Shown: one piece after another, positions 1 to 8,702 of the stretch | Layout of the letters: each line of letters starts with the position of its first letter | Position numbering within the stretch: position 1 is the stretch's first letter | Assembly (NCBI GenBank): GCA_020636445.1 | Contig: JACJXV010000048.1 | Location: 1 to 28,310, forward strand | Origin: Lewinellaceae bacterium | GTDB taxonomy: Bacteria > Bacteroidota > Bacteroidia > Chitinophagales > Saprospiraceae | Direction of reading: 5' to 3' | DNA length: 28,310 bases | The notes under the pieces: generated by a model | What the model was told of the DNA's origin: nothing | What the model saw: only the letters and a program-made list of their open reading frames with translations | Databases searched by the model: none | Position numbers and translations under genes: made by a program

Positions 1-649
1 GATTAGTTGTTGCCTCTCCTGCTCCTTTCACCAGCAGGTCGTAGGCCAATTTCACCCGCTCCCAGCGCTTATCGCGATCCATGGCATAGTAGCGCCCAAC
101 CACAGAAGCCAAATGTCCTTTCTTTCCGTTATTTAAATGGTCCGTTAGCTCTCCTAAAAAGCCCAAGCCACTTTTGGGATCGCAGTCGCGGCCATCGGTG
201 AAAGCATGGACATATACCTGCTTAAGCCCCTGTTCCTGGGCGATATCCAACAACGCCAGCAAATGCCGGATGTGAGAGTGGACCCCTCCATCAGAAACCA
301 AGCCCATCAGGTGCAGAGGTTTATTATTGTCGCGAGCGTAGGCCATCGTCGCCAGCAACGCTGGATTGCTATGTAATTCCCGTTCCCGAATAGCTTTATT
401 GATCCGTGCCAGCTCCTGATAAACAATCCGTCCGGCACCAATATTCAAGTGCCCTACTTCCGAATTACCCATCTGCCCTTCGGGCAAACCCACGTCTTCG
501 CCATAGGTAACCAGGGTAGCGTGGGGGTATTTCGCCATCAAGCCATCTATAAAAGGGGTATTGGCCTGCGCAATGGCATCCGCTGCAGGAACCTGGCCCA
601 ACCCCCAACCGTCCATAATGACTAAAAAAGCGCGTGCCGGTGTATTCAT
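1..649 (-). CDS. gpmI: 2,3-bisphosphoglycerate-independent phosphoglycerate mutase (5' part only)
   Basis: Cofactor-independent phosphoglycerate mutase interconverts 3- and 2-phosphoglycerate in glycolysis and gluconeogenesis in the cytoplasm. The reading frame opens with MNTPARAFLVIMDGWGLG, the usual metal-binding start of this alkaline-phosphatase-superfamily enzyme. It continues with GNSEVGHLNIGAGR, holding the catalytic serine near residue 63, and later HAFTDGRD, a conserved substrate-site segment. About 216 residues are visible of a family length near 510; the gene runs off the left edge, so the C-terminal part is missing only because of the window. The start is the ATG whose complement lies at 647-649. 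It is transcribed away from the DUF4783 gene. No TAnnTTTG promoter was found just upstream. The identification is secure. Confidence 0.96.
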   Translation of the reverse strand, partial: MNTPARAFLVIMDGWGLGQVPAADAIAQANTPFIDGLMAKYPHATLVTYGEDVGLPEGQMGNSEVGHLNIGAGRIVYQELARINKAIRERELHSNPALLATMAYARDNNKPLHLMGLVSDGGVHSHIRHLLALLDIAQEQGLKQVYVHAFTDGRDCDPKSGLGFLGELTDHLNNGKKGHLASVVGRYYAMDRDKRWERVKLAYDLLVKGAGEATTN

Positions 650-1044
650 GTGTTTACTGTTTAAATGTTCAGGTTAGGGAGTTGTAAGTAATGGGGTCAT
701 TATTATGTATAAGCTTTATTCAGTGCAATTTTGGGGTTCAACAAGGCAAAAAGCGCAGGCGACGCAGCGCGTCGGCGAGGCTTTTTAATGCAATGGAAGC
801 CCCAAAAGGCCTGAAATAAGGTATAGACAATGTTGACACATTACTTAAAATCCAATGGTCAAACTTAAAACGCCCCAGCCTAACTTTAGTATTTTGATAA
901 CAATTTTTTGCGAAAGAAAATCGTTTTAAGAAGCATAAATCGCTGTAAAACAAAAAAATCAGGCTAAATCCCGTTACCTAAACGCGCTTGCTGCGTCCAA
1001 ATACTAAATACTGCGGATAAAACCGCGCGTTAAACCAAATCACC
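650..1044. other. Divergent intergenic region with a terminator-like hairpin
   Basis: This gap separates divergently oriented gpmI and the DUF4783 gene. It contains the hairpin at 748-786, listed separately. On the minus strand a TAAGTTTG at 867-860 matches the Bacteroidota -7 element, but I see no -33 partner. A 71-codon minus-strand frame (738-953) has no protein-like character and runs through the hairpin, so I do not call it a gene. Nothing else is recognisable. Confidence 0.5.
748..786. terminator. Bidirectional terminator-like hairpin
   Basis: AAAAAGC (748-754) and GCTTTTT (780-786) are inverted copies flanking an inner stem of CGACGC and GCGTCG with a three-base loop. With A-runs on the left and T-runs on the right, it reads as an intrinsic terminator on either strand. 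The position is odd: no gene ends here, because both neighbours point away from it. Confidence 0.5.
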
Positions 1045-1422
1045 ATGAAGAAGTTGATGTTTTTGCTCATTCTTTTACCCACCATGTGGACGGGGGCCAG
1101 TTTGGACGATATCGCCCGGGCCATCAGCAGCGGCGATGCGGTAGGACTGGGACAATACCTCGATAGCAAGGTGGAAATATCCATTCTCGATCAGGAGGAT
1201 GTTTACGATAAAGCACAGGCCATCAATGTCCTGAAAGGCTTTTTCACGAAGTATCCAACCAAGGTTTTTAACCAGGTTCACCAGGGTAACTCCAAAGGCA
1301 ACGATTCCTTGTACTGTATTGGCAACCTGACCACTAACGGCGGCACCTTCCGCGTATATATTTATATGCGCATCGATGGCCCCCGCTACCTGATTCAGGA
1401 ATTGCGCTTCGATAAAGAATAA
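1045..1422 (+). CDS. DUF4783 family secreted protein
   Basis: A 125-residue protein opening with a clear signal peptide (MKKLMFLLILLPTMWTGAS), so it is exported. The mature part matches my memory of DUF4783, a small Bacteroidota family with an NTF2-like look. Recognisable features are a helical start (LDDIARAISSGDAVGLGQYL), a KAQAINVLKGFF helix, and strands with GGTFRVYIYMRIDGPRYLIQELRF at the end. No catalytic residues are evident and the function is unknown. The ATG start is supported by the signal peptide. It is a single-gene unit ending in a strong terminator at 1461-1494. The family call is from memory; its being a real secreted protein is sure. Confidence 0.88.
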   Translation: MKKLMFLLILLPTMWTGASLDDIARAISSGDAVGLGQYLDSKVEISILDQEDVYDKAQAINVLKGFFTKYPTKVFNQVHQGNSKGNDSLYCIGNLTTNGGTFRVYIYMRIDGPRYLIQELRFDKE

Positions 1423-1460
1423 CCCCGCTCCCCCAGGAGCAACAAGAAACTATTCCCCAC

Positions 1461-1494
1461 CGCCTTCGGCTTACTTGCCGAAGGCGTTTTTTTT
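1461..1494 (+). terminator. Rho-independent terminator of the DUF4783 gene
   Basis: A perfect 10-bp stem CGCCTTCGGC / GCCGAAGGCG with a six-base loop TTACTT is followed by eight T residues (1487-1494). It lies 39 bases after the stop codon. Confidence 0.93.
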
Positions 1495-1539
1495 CTTCCC
1501 GATTGGATTGCTAAAGACGACAAGATATAACCATAAGCC

Positions 1540-1563
1540 CCTGCCAGTCTCCTGCCTGGCAGG
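1540..1563. repeat. 8-bp inverted repeat upstream of the kinase gene
   Basis: CCTGCCAG (1540-1547) and CTGGCAGG (1556-1563) form a perfect inverted repeat with an eight-base spacer. It has no T-run, so it is not a standard terminator. It lies about 215 bases before the kinase ATG and could be an operator or leader hairpin; its role is unknown. Confidence 0.4.
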
Positions 1564-1777
1564 TAATATCATGGCAATTCCTGTAAGAACTTATTTGATT
1601 GCACTTATCATTGCGTAGGTGGGCACTGCTCACTCCACTTCGCGGTCATTTCAGGTAAAGTCACGCCAGATCCCGGAATTCTTGTTATCTTAATCTTTGA
1701 AATTCATTAGAATTGGCCAGAATGCAGCTATAACTCGGCCGTACTACTCGCGGGAATCGGATTTAGTACCCACTAGC

Positions 1778-3577
1778 ATGTCAAAAACCATTATTTACAA
1801 CCCGGACTGGGATAAAACGATTGTGCGCTACCACGATCTCCCCCCGACGGTGGTCGCTTCCGGCACCAGTACTGCCCCAACGCTGATTCTACCCGCTACA
1901 GTGCTGTATACACCCGATAGCGCACCTCGGCGCCCTGCTCCTGTACCATCGGTCATTCCGGACGATATTTACCAGGTAGCCAGCGATCTTCTCCAGGGAA
2001 ACCTGGGGGTTATCAGCCAGTACCTCAACCCGATCCATTTTACCTTACAGCCGGGCGATAATATTGGCGTGTACACCATTCTTCAGAAAATAGGGGAAGG
2101 TGCTTTTGCCAAGATCTATCAGGCTAAACACCCGCTTAAGCAAACACCCGATGTCATTAAAATCATCAACCCCCTAACCGGGATTGGACTGGACACAACC
2201 CACCTTTTGCATCGTTACGAACAGGAATACCTCGTTGGACAAGTCGACTCAGCTTACATCATCCGCAGTCGGGAAAAAGGTTTTTTTAAAGGCCATCCGT
2301 TCATTGTCAGCGAAATGGCTGATGGAGGTGACTTAGGCCAACAGATTCGCAACTCGCTAAGTATTGGGCTCCTGGACAAAATTGCCCTCGATGTGCTCCA
2401 GGGGCTCGCTGATATACATGCATTAGGCATTGTGCATCGTGACCTGAAGCCCCAGAATATTTATTTGTCAGGGTCAACCTTCAAAATCGGCGATTTTGGG
2501 GTGGCCACAATGTTAAACCCCTCGCCGGCAAATGATGCAAGCATCACAGATGGCGACCATATTTACGGTACCTACGGATACATGGCTCCCGAGCTATTCG
2601 AAGGTAACGGACCACAAAACACCAGTCCACAACAGGATATTTTTTCTTTTGGCTGCATGATGTTTCAGTTGCTGACCGGTGTGCTCCCTTTTGGAGAAAT
2701 CACCAATACCGAAGACATCACGCACTATATTTATAACTGTCGCAATGGCCTGTTGCGCCCCCTGCGCAAATTGCGCAAGGATATCCCCAGTTACTGGGAG
2801 GACATCATCTATGCTTGCGTTCAAGGTGAACGACAGGAGCGCATAGCCTCTGCCAGGGAGGTGATAGACCTACTCCAGACCCAGGCAGGCGCGATCACCC
2901 ATTATCAGACAGGGGCCAGCGAAACACTCCGGCACTATCCCTACGATTTTCTATTTTCATTCTCCGAAAAAAATCGCCTGCTGGCCATTGAAATTTATTC
3001 CTTCCTGCAGCACAAGGGATTTAAAGTATTGCTGGACAATGATCTTTTTGGGAGTAACAAACAAGGCCAGGAAAACAGTCAAGCTGCCAAATACCGGCTT
3101 GTCTTGCATACAGAGGCTTTTGTGGCTGACCTGACCGAGGAAACCGCCAGACAATACCCAGCAGAGAACCTCATTCTCTATGAGGTAGAACCCATCGATA
3201 GTCTGCTGAAATCCCGGAAAAACGTCATATCGGTACAAGCGAAAGCGCATATCATCAAACTTGTGGAGGGCTGGCAACAGGAGCCCTTGCTCCCTAAAGA
3301 TGAACAGGTAAAAGTACTGGTGCGCACCAAAAATGATTTACTCACCTACATTGCCCGCAATGAACTGCCCAAGGCTATCACTGCATTTCTGGACTTGCTG
3401 CGCAGCACCCCCGGCAACGATGAAATCAAGAAGAGTTTATACCTCATATCCAGCCGACTGAAAGCCCTCCAACAGGCACGAATCAACGATACGATCAGCT
3501 TTGAAGAAAGTCGGCAGGAAGAAAACAAAATCGTCTTCAGCCTGAATAGCCTGATTTTTGACTACTTCCCGGGCTAG
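1778..3577 (+). CDS. Ser/Thr protein kinase with TIR-like segment and C-terminal EAD11-type adaptor
   Basis: Numbering starts at the ATG at 1778 (599 residues). The longer frame opening with TTG at 1697 starts inside promoter-like sequence, so I prefer the ATG. Residues about 97-370 are a complete Hanks-type kinase: glycine loop GEGAFAKIY (about 106), VIK lysine (128), HRDLKPQN catalytic loop (D222), DFG (239-241) and APE (270-272). Residues about 387-500 begin YDFLFSFSEKNR followed by FLQHKGFKVLLDND, the start of a TIR-like fold; the rest is divergent and I cannot locate the NADase glutamate with certainty. Residues about 508-599 look like effector-associated domain 11 (EAD11), a small helical adaptor found in Bacteroidota conflict-system proteins. 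The same adaptor starts the protein encoded at 15951. No transmembrane segment is seen, so it is cytoplasmic. The kinase is sure, the TIR-like call likely, and the EAD11 call from memory. Confidence 0.93.
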   Translation: MSKTIIYNPDWDKTIVRYHDLPPTVVASGTSTAPTLILPATVLYTPDSAPRRPAPVPSVIPDDIYQVASDLLQGNLGVISQYLNPIHFTLQPGDNIGVYTILQKIGEGAFAKIYQAKHPLKQTPDVIKIINPLTGIGLDTTHLLHRYEQEYLVGQVDSAYIIRSREKGFFKGHPFIVSEMADGGDLGQQIRNSLSIGLLDKIALDVLQGLADIHALGIVHRDLKPQNIYLSGSTFKIGDFGVATMLNPSPANDASITDGDHIYGTYGYMAPELFEGNGPQNTSPQQDIFSFGCMMFQLLTGVLPFGEITNTEDITHYIYNCRNGLLRPLRKLRKDIPSYWEDIIYACVQGERQERIASAREVIDLLQTQAGAITHYQTGASETLRHYPYDFLFSFSEKNRLLAIEIYSFLQHKGFKVLLDNDLFGSNKQGQENSQAAKYRLVLHTEAFVADLTEETARQYPAENLILYEVEPIDSLLKSRKNVISVQAKAHIIKLVEGWQQEPLLPKDEQVKVLVRTKNDLLTYIARNELPKAITAFLDLLRSTPGNDEIKKSLYLISSRLKALQQARINDTISFEESRQEENKIVFSLNSLIFDYFPG

Positions 3578-4172
3578 AGGTCTGCCAACCGGGAAATTTG
3601 AAATTGGCACTTCGCTAAATTAAAGCCTATTTCACCAAAGCGCTAACTCCTCACGAAATCCAAATCCCGCAGGCCGATTAAATATTTTTTTTTGTTATTT
3701 AAATAATCCTTTTGCATAACCTCCGATAAAAAACAAGGCTTATCGGGCCTTGCACTGACCGTGGAAAACTTTTGCAACCGTTTCAGGTAATTAGCCTTCA
3801 TTGTTTTGGATTAATTGTGTATTTTTAAAACATTATCCCTCCAATTGTACTCCATTCAGTATTTACCTGAGGCTATTCACTACATTTTCTCCCCATTTTT
3901 CAGGCTGGATTCCCGTGCGGAAGCACTAGTGGTAATCAGGTTGTTGCGTACGCTATTTCCGAAAAGCGAAAGCACCTCACTGGTTTTCCTTAGCCCCGCT
4001 TATGGTCGGTTTTCTGCCTGCGCATACCCTTGAAATAAGCCACTTAAACGTGTTGGGAACTACCTGTGATCAGGTATGCCAATAACCGCTTGCGAACCGC
4101 AAGGGCTTGTCCTTTGCTTTCCCAGCTGTTTGGTGCATACTCCGGCAGGCCCACAGTAATACATTAAATCCT
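3578..4172. other. Intergenic region between kinase and transglycosylase genes
   Basis: This 595-bp A/T-rich stretch contains no convincing gene. Three short inverted repeats are visible: CCGATAA/TTATCGG at 3723-3746, TACCTG/CAGGTA at 4061-4076, and CTTGCG/CGCAAG at 4089-4103. The last two sit about 70-110 bases before the transglycosylase ATG and may be leader structures. A 72-codon frame at 3815-4033 lacks protein-like composition. No clear terminator follows the kinase gene and no exact TAnnTTTG promoter was found. Confidence 0.45.
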
Positions 4173-5282
4173 ATGAGAACGCCCTGGAGTACCCTTACAA
4201 AATCAACCTGCATCATTGGTGCACTTTTATTGACATCCTCCTGCTTAATGGCGCTACCGAATACAGCAGTCATTCGGTTAAGCCCTGAATCCCGGCAAGA
4301 CCTGGATCAACTGTTGCTTTCTCCGCAACCCTGGCAGGAGACGGCCACCATCGATCGATACATCAATATGTATGCCGAGTTGGGTCGACGGGAAACGGAG
4401 GCTATGCTCGGTCGAGCCACTTACTACTTTCCCATTTTTGAACAATACCTGCTCAAGGCCGGTATGCCCACCGCGCTGAAGTATCTCCCTTTTGTAGAGT
4501 CTGCACTTAACCCACAGGTTACCTCCAACAGTGGTGCTGCCGGACTCTGGCAATTAATGCCCCAAACGGCTACCCATTTTGGGCTAACCATTACCGATCA
4601 ATTTGACGAGCGCCGCGACCCTCATGCTGCTACTGCTGCAGCCGTGACCTTTCTGGCAGAGCTTCACGAAGAATTCTGCGACTGGTATCTCGTGCTGGCG
4701 GCCTATAATTGTGGCCCGGGAAAGGTCCGCCGTGCTATTCAAAAAACGGGACAATCCTCCTTTGCCGCCATCCGGCCGTTGTTACCGCGCCAAACCCGCA
4801 ATTATATTGATAAATTTATCGCAGCCGCCTATATCGGCAATGCCTATCACGATCATTCCCTGGAGCCGAAACTCCCCAAATGGGCCGAATCAATAAGTGT
4901 TATGCACATTGAAGGGGGTGTTTCCCTGGCAGAACTTGCCGACCTCTGCGGTATTCCCGAGACAATCCTCCGGGAATTAAACCCTGCCTACACGGGCCAG
5001 TATCTTCCAGACCATAGCCGGTTACAGCGGCTTATTCTTCCTACCAGCGCTATCTCAACCTATCAACTTGCCCTAGCCAACCAGGGTAGTCCAATTGCCG
5101 GGGAAGATGACTTGCCGGTCGTAGAACTACCTACCCTGCTGATTGTCGGACAGTCATCGGTACCCCAGGAGCAATGGGTTCCTTTCCCGGCACTAACCCT
5201 CAGCCACCCAACACACCCAACGCCGGAAAAAGAACCCCAGGTAAAGCACATCTATTTTGTCCGGCGACTGATGAGCGCGTAG
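4173..5282 (+). CDS. MltD-like lytic transglycosylase lipoprotein
   Basis: A 369-residue envelope enzyme expected to cleave the glycan strands of peptidoglycan, forming 1,6-anhydromuramic ends. The ATG at 4173 gives a lipoprotein signal (MRTPWSTLTKSTCIIGALLL then TSSC, lipid cysteine about 24); an upstream in-frame TTG at 4107 would spoil it. Residues about 85-205 form the SLT domain of the MltD type. They include KYLPFVESALNP with the catalytic glutamate (about 109), GAAGLWQLMPQTA, RRDPHAATAAA and YLVLAAYNCGPGKV. Residues about 240-290 are compatible with one LysM motif (VSLAELADLCGIP, then LNPAY). The gene stands alone and ends with a strong hairpin at 5328-5367. Confidence 0.93.
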   Translation: MRTPWSTLTKSTCIIGALLLTSSCLMALPNTAVIRLSPESRQDLDQLLLSPQPWQETATIDRYINMYAELGRRETEAMLGRATYYFPIFEQYLLKAGMPTALKYLPFVESALNPQVTSNSGAAGLWQLMPQTATHFGLTITDQFDERRDPHAATAAAVTFLAELHEEFCDWYLVLAAYNCGPGKVRRAIQKTGQSSFAAIRPLLPRQTRNYIDKFIAAAYIGNAYHDHSLEPKLPKWAESISVMHIEGGVSLAELADLCGIPETILRELNPAYTGQYLPDHSRLQRLILPTSAISTYQLALANQGSPIAGEDDLPVVELPTLLIVGQSSVPQEQWVPFPALTLSHPTHPTPEKEPQVKHIYFVRRLMSA

Positions 5283-5327
5283 CTTGTCGCTTTATCCCAC
5301 TATCGATTTAAGGTAAACCGCGCCGCA

Positions 5328-5367
5328 GACGACTGCCCCTTGATTGTACAAGGGGCAGTCGTCTTTT
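5328..5367 (+). terminator. Rho-independent terminator of the transglycosylase gene
   Basis: A perfect 14-bp stem GACGACTGCCCCTT (5328-5341) and AAGGGGCAGTCGTC (5350-5363) with an eight-base loop is followed by TTTT. A naive open frame starting at TTG 5340 lies inside this hairpin, which argues that the downstream gene starts later. Confidence 0.92.
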
Positions 5368-5439
5368 CAGGCAATACTCCTCCACCAGGCAGCAGCTATT
5401 TTAACCGGTGGAAACCCCTCACAGACAAGGACAAAACTG

Positions 5440-5447
5440 TACCTTTG
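5440..5447 (+). promoter_or_regulatory. Bacteroidota -7 promoter element
   Basis: TACCTTTG matches TAnnTTTG exactly. It lies downstream of the terminator and 48 bases before the ATG at 5496, which fits a promoter for the acyltransferase gene. I do not see a good -33 element. Confidence 0.45.
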
Positions 5448-5495
5448 GAAGAGGTCATCACGTATCGGATAACGCCTTTAGAACGACCATTCTAT

Positions 5496-6782
5496 ATGTT
5501 GTACACTATCCTGAAGCCCTTAGTAGCCATTGCGCTGAAAACAACTTACCGGAATATCGACCTGATCCACCCGGAACGTATTCCACCAGCAGGGCCCGTC
5601 ATTTTCGTCGCTAACCATCCTACCGCCTTTATTGATCCCGTATTGGTGGCTGTATTCCAGGACCGGACCCTCTACTTCCTCACCCGGGGCGATTATTTCA
5701 ACAGTCGGCTTTTCGGGCTTTTTCTCACCTCGATTCACGTGAAGCCCCTTTACCGGATGAACGAATCCGGTTTTACGAAAGTAAAGTCGAACCTCTCCAC
5801 CATCAATCAATTATTCCATCCGAATAAAGAACGGGAGGCCATCCTCGTTTCAGTAGAAGGCAATGCCACCCACGAAAAACGCATGCGGCCCGTAAAGAAA
5901 GGTGCAGCCCGCATTGCTTTTGACACCCTGGAGACCAAGGGTATCGATGAAATTTATCTGGTTCCGGTAGGGTTCACCTATACCTATGCCGAGCAGTTTC
6001 GTTCACAGGTCATGATGATCTTCGACAACCCCATCAAGGGCAGCGATTTCCTGGCAATTTACCAGGAAAACAAAGCCAGGGGAATCACTGCTCTGACCGA
6101 AGAAATCAAGAAGCGCCTGGAGGCCAATGTAGTCATCCTGAATAAGGACCGGGAAGACGTCGCCGAAGCCTTTTTCATCCTGTACCGCTCCGAGCACCCC
6201 CGCCCTTTCTGGCCGGTGATCAGCCATCAAGAAGAACAATTATTCGCCGAAAAAGCGATCGCCGACCAGGTGAATGCCATGGACGACCTCGAATACAACC
6301 GATGGGATGAACTCCAGAAGACATATTTCAGTACCCTCAGGCGAGCCGGTTTCGAAGATGGAACCCTAGTGCAGCAAAACGCTTATACCCTACTGAATAC
6401 CTTGCTCCTCGTTGTCGGATGTATACCCGCCGCCCTGGGTTATTTATGGAGCTGGCTGCCTCTCCTGCCGGGCAAGTACCTGGCCGAGAACAAGGTTCGC
6501 CGATTGTCGTTCAAAATCTCCGTCCAGATGGGGGTTGCCCTGGGCGCTTTCCTGGTATACACCTTCCTCTGGCTATTGATCAACTGGCTGATGTCCAGTC
6601 TCTGGATCGCACTCTCAGTTCCATTGCTGTTTATGGCCGCCTATTTTTGTATTTGGTATGTGGAGCTGTGGAAAAAATGGCGGCAGGGCCTCCGCTTGAA
6701 GAGATGCCAGCCAGAGGTGGTTGAAGTATTACACAAAAGCCGGGTGCAGCTGAAAGCGGGATTGGATAGTCTGCTGGACTGA
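5496..6782 (+). CDS. PlsC-type glycerolipid acyltransferase, membrane bound
   Basis: A 428-residue protein from the ATG at 5496. The frame is open back to a TTG at 5340, but that start falls in the preceding terminator and upstream of the likely promoter. Early residues carry the acyltransferase signature: VIFVANHPTAFIDP, the catalytic His/Asp motif with five rather than the usual four intervening residues, a variant I recall from Bacteroidota members. Then come TRGDYF, a block equivalent to FPEGT reading VSVEGNATHEKR, and KKGAARIAF. Two or more hydrophobic segments near the C terminus (starting LLNTLLLVVGCIPAALGYLW and VQMGVALGAFLVYTFLWLLI) anchor it in the inner membrane. It probably acylates lysophospholipid or glycerol-phosphate; the exact substrate is unknown. 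It is convergent with the radical SAM gene. Confidence 0.9.
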   Translation: MLYTILKPLVAIALKTTYRNIDLIHPERIPPAGPVIFVANHPTAFIDPVLVAVFQDRTLYFLTRGDYFNSRLFGLFLTSIHVKPLYRMNESGFTKVKSNLSTINQLFHPNKEREAILVSVEGNATHEKRMRPVKKGAARIAFDTLETKGIDEIYLVPVGFTYTYAEQFRSQVMMIFDNPIKGSDFLAIYQENKARGITALTEEIKKRLEANVVILNKDREDVAEAFFILYRSEHPRPFWPVISHQEEQLFAEKAIADQVNAMDDLEYNRWDELQKTYFSTLRRAGFEDGTLVQQNAYTLLNTLLLVVGCIPAALGYLWSWLPLLPGKYLAENKVRRLSFKISVQMGVALGAFLVYTFLWLLINWLMSSLWIALSVPLLFMAAYFCIWYVELWKKWRQGLRLKRCQPEVVEVLHKSRVQLKAGLDSLLD

Positions 6783-6893
6783 TCCTGCTCGAACTCTTCT
6801 TTCCTACTGTTTTAAGCATTCTTTTTCGCGCGGTTCCAAACTCTCAACACATCTTTGTTGGAAGTAATCTTCAGATCGCGTCTACAGCCGTAG

Positions 6894-7838
6894 CTACCCC
6901 ACCACCGGCAATGCAACAAAAGAATCCGTATTCAGCTCCTGCAAATGATCCCGGAAAAAAGCATCGCAATACAGACAAATATTGCCGAGCGCCTCCGTTC
7001 GGGCCCGGGCAGCCGCTTCCGTGACGCCGATATGGGTGCCCATATTCCAGGGATCCCCTGCATTGAGTTGCTGAAAAACGGGATGGTCGGCCACCCGCCG
7101 CAGGACATCAGCAACAGGTTCCAGGCGGGCGTCCCCCATGGGGTATAGCGTTCCCGGGCAACAAGGATTAATCCGCCACAGCTGAATGCTGATCTCCTGG
7201 GGAATATCCGTATGGCCGCCCAAAAAATTGCGGGCACCCGACAGGATGCTGCAAAAGTTATGCGTGGGGTCACGCAGCCAGATGTCCTTCTCGATGGCCC
7301 TGCCCCGGGCCCAGTTACCCCCCAGCCACATTTCTTCGGTGGCCCCCCAATACCCCCAGCTTAAGGGGTTCTGGTGGAGGTAATTTTCTTTATCCACCAG
7401 GGGGTCTTTATCATCGCCATTGACGCCACGCGAGGAGAACAGGTCCGCCAGGTCCATGAGTCGCGCCCCGGCATGTTTATGGTAGCGATCAATACTGGCA
7501 ATGTCAAACCGGGTCACCCCCTTTGCAATCAGCGTGTCCAGAATTTCAGGGGTAAGTAAATCGCCGTTCGTTTGCAGCATGATCTGGGTAGGCGTCCCTC
7601 CATAGCGTTCCTGCAAGCGATCGAGAATCAAGTATAGCTTTTTGCGTTCCGCCAGGGGTTCACCACCCGACAGGATCAAGCGGTCAATCGAAGCTGGCAG
7701 ATTATCGATAATCTGCAAACACTCTTCCTCGCTAATTCGCTCACCCCGGGGTCCGGAGTTGTTGTAGCAATGATCGCACTCGTCATTGCACAATTGTGTA
7801 AACACCCAATAGACCGACTCACAATGATCAAAATTCAT
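6894..7838 (-). CDS. Radical SAM protein of unknown substrate
   Basis: A 314-residue protein whose N terminus has the radical SAM cluster motif C-x3-C-x2-C (CNDECDHC, cysteines 17, 21 and 24). This is followed by LILSGGEPL, the glycine-rich SAM-binding strand. The TIM-barrel half extends to about residue 150. The C-terminal part has further cysteines (INPCCPGTLYPMGD and NICLYCDAFFRD) that could bind an auxiliary iron-sulfur cluster, though the spacing is not a standard SPASM pattern. It lies 114 bp downstream of the ynjD-like ATPase on the same strand, so it may be the last gene of that operon. The substrate is not deducible; a peptide or small-molecule modification is possible. The ATG start precedes the motif directly. 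Confidence 0.9.
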   Translation of the reverse strand: MNFDHCESVYWVFTQLCNDECDHCYNNSGPRGERISEEECLQIIDNLPASIDRLILSGGEPLAERKKLYLILDRLQERYGGTPTQIMLQTNGDLLTPEILDTLIAKGVTRFDIASIDRYHKHAGARLMDLADLFSSRGVNGDDKDPLVDKENYLHQNPLSWGYWGATEEMWLGGNWARGRAIEKDIWLRDPTHNFCSILSGARNFLGGHTDIPQEISIQLWRINPCCPGTLYPMGDARLEPVADVLRRVADHPVFQQLNAGDPWNMGTHIGVTEAAARARTEALGNICLYCDAFFRDHLQELNTDSFVALPVVG

Positions 7839-7887
7839 ACGCTTTTACTTGCTGCCGGAGAAACTGCCGGCGGAGTTAACTAACCTC

Positions 7888-7909
7888 TCCCGGAGATGTA
7901 CTTCCGGGA
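7888..7909 (-). repeat. 7-bp inverted repeat between ABC ATPase and radical SAM genes
   Basis: TCCCGGA (7888-7894) and TCCGGGA (7903-7909) pair perfectly around an eight-base loop, about 50 bases before the radical SAM start. No T-run follows on the minus strand, so it is more likely an mRNA processing or stabilising hairpin than a full terminator. Confidence 0.4.
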
Positions 7910-7952
7910 CTCATTATAAAACATTAGCCGCAGCCAATAGTTATTGCCATTT

Positions 7953-8690
7953 TTAGCCTGCGTCGCCAGGGTGACCCAGTTCCTCCCAAAAACGGATTTC
8001 ATCCTGAACGCCCGTACTGCGGTCGGCAATAAAAGCCGCTCGGTTGGGGTAAGTAACCAGCCGGCCTTCCTCCAACACGCCCCAGGCATCCCCCATCAGC
8101 AGCGCTTCTTTTAAATCGTGGGTAACAAAGAGCGCGGTAATCCGATGTTCCCGGGCAATCCGGCGAAACAACTCCTGCATTTGCCCCCGCGTCTGGGTGT
8201 CAAGGGCGCCAAAGGGCTCATCCAACAGCATCACACGGGGTTCTATGATCAGCGCCCGACCGAAGGCTACCCGCTGCCGCTGCCCGCCCGACAATTGTTC
8301 GGGCATCTTACCAGCCTGGTCAGCCAGCCCCAATTCGTCCAGCAAGGCAGTCACCTTACGTTTTAGGTCCTCGCTGTTTTCCTGCCGCAACCGCAAGCCA
8401 AAGGCCACGTTTTCGAAGACATTGAGATGCGGAAACAACAACGCCTCCTGGTACAAATAAACCATATTCCGCTGCTGCGGGGCCCACTGATCAACGCGTG
8501 CTCCGGCCACGCTGATCTGGCCGGCATCGGCCACTTCCAGGCCCGCCATAATCCGCAGCAAGGTCGTTTTTCCACTCCCCGACCGCCCCAAAATGCTCAA
8601 CACCTCGTTTTGGGGCAATTGGAAAGTAACCCCGGTTAAAACCGCTTCCGGGCCAAATGCTTTATGAATGCCTGCTACCTCTAACCACAT
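7953..8690 (-). CDS. ynjD: YnjD-like ABC transporter ATPase
   Basis: The cytoplasmic ATPase of an importer. It has Walker A GRSGSGKTT, Q-loop YLYQEALLFPHLNVFENV, signature LSGGQRQRV, Walker B VMLLDEPFGALD and H-loop ALFVTHD, in normal order. It is 245 residues from the ATG at 8690; a TTG six bases upstream would add only two residues. It belongs to the CUT1/Fbp-like branch that drives anion, polyamine or YnjBCD-type importers; the symbol rests on the adjacent YnjB-like protein. It starts 12 bp after the second permease stop. The C-terminal tail is short and has no clear TOBE domain. The substrate of YnjBCD is not firmly established. Confidence 0.9.
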   Translation of the reverse strand: MWLEVAGIHKAFGPEAVLTGVTFQLPQNEVLSILGRSGSGKTTLLRIMAGLEVADAGQISVAGARVDQWAPQQRNMVYLYQEALLFPHLNVFENVAFGLRLRQENSEDLKRKVTALLDELGLADQAGKMPEQLSGGQRQRVAFGRALIIEPRVMLLDEPFGALDTQTRGQMQELFRRIAREHRITALFVTHDLKEALLMGDAWGVLEEGRLVTYPNRAAFIADRSTGVQDEIRFWEELGHPGDAG

Positions 8691-8702
8691 GGGCAAATCG
8701 TT

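Noticed and set aside
738..953. 71-codon minus-strand frame
   Set aside because: It runs through a terminator-like hairpin and has no protein-like pattern.
3815..4033. 72-codon plus-strand frame
   Set aside because: Non-ATG start, no family resemblance, odd composition, in an A/T-rich gap.
5340..5495. N-terminal extension of the acyltransferase from TTG 5340
   Set aside because: The start lies inside a perfect terminator hairpin and upstream of a TAnnTTTG promoter element; the conserved protein begins after ATG 5496.
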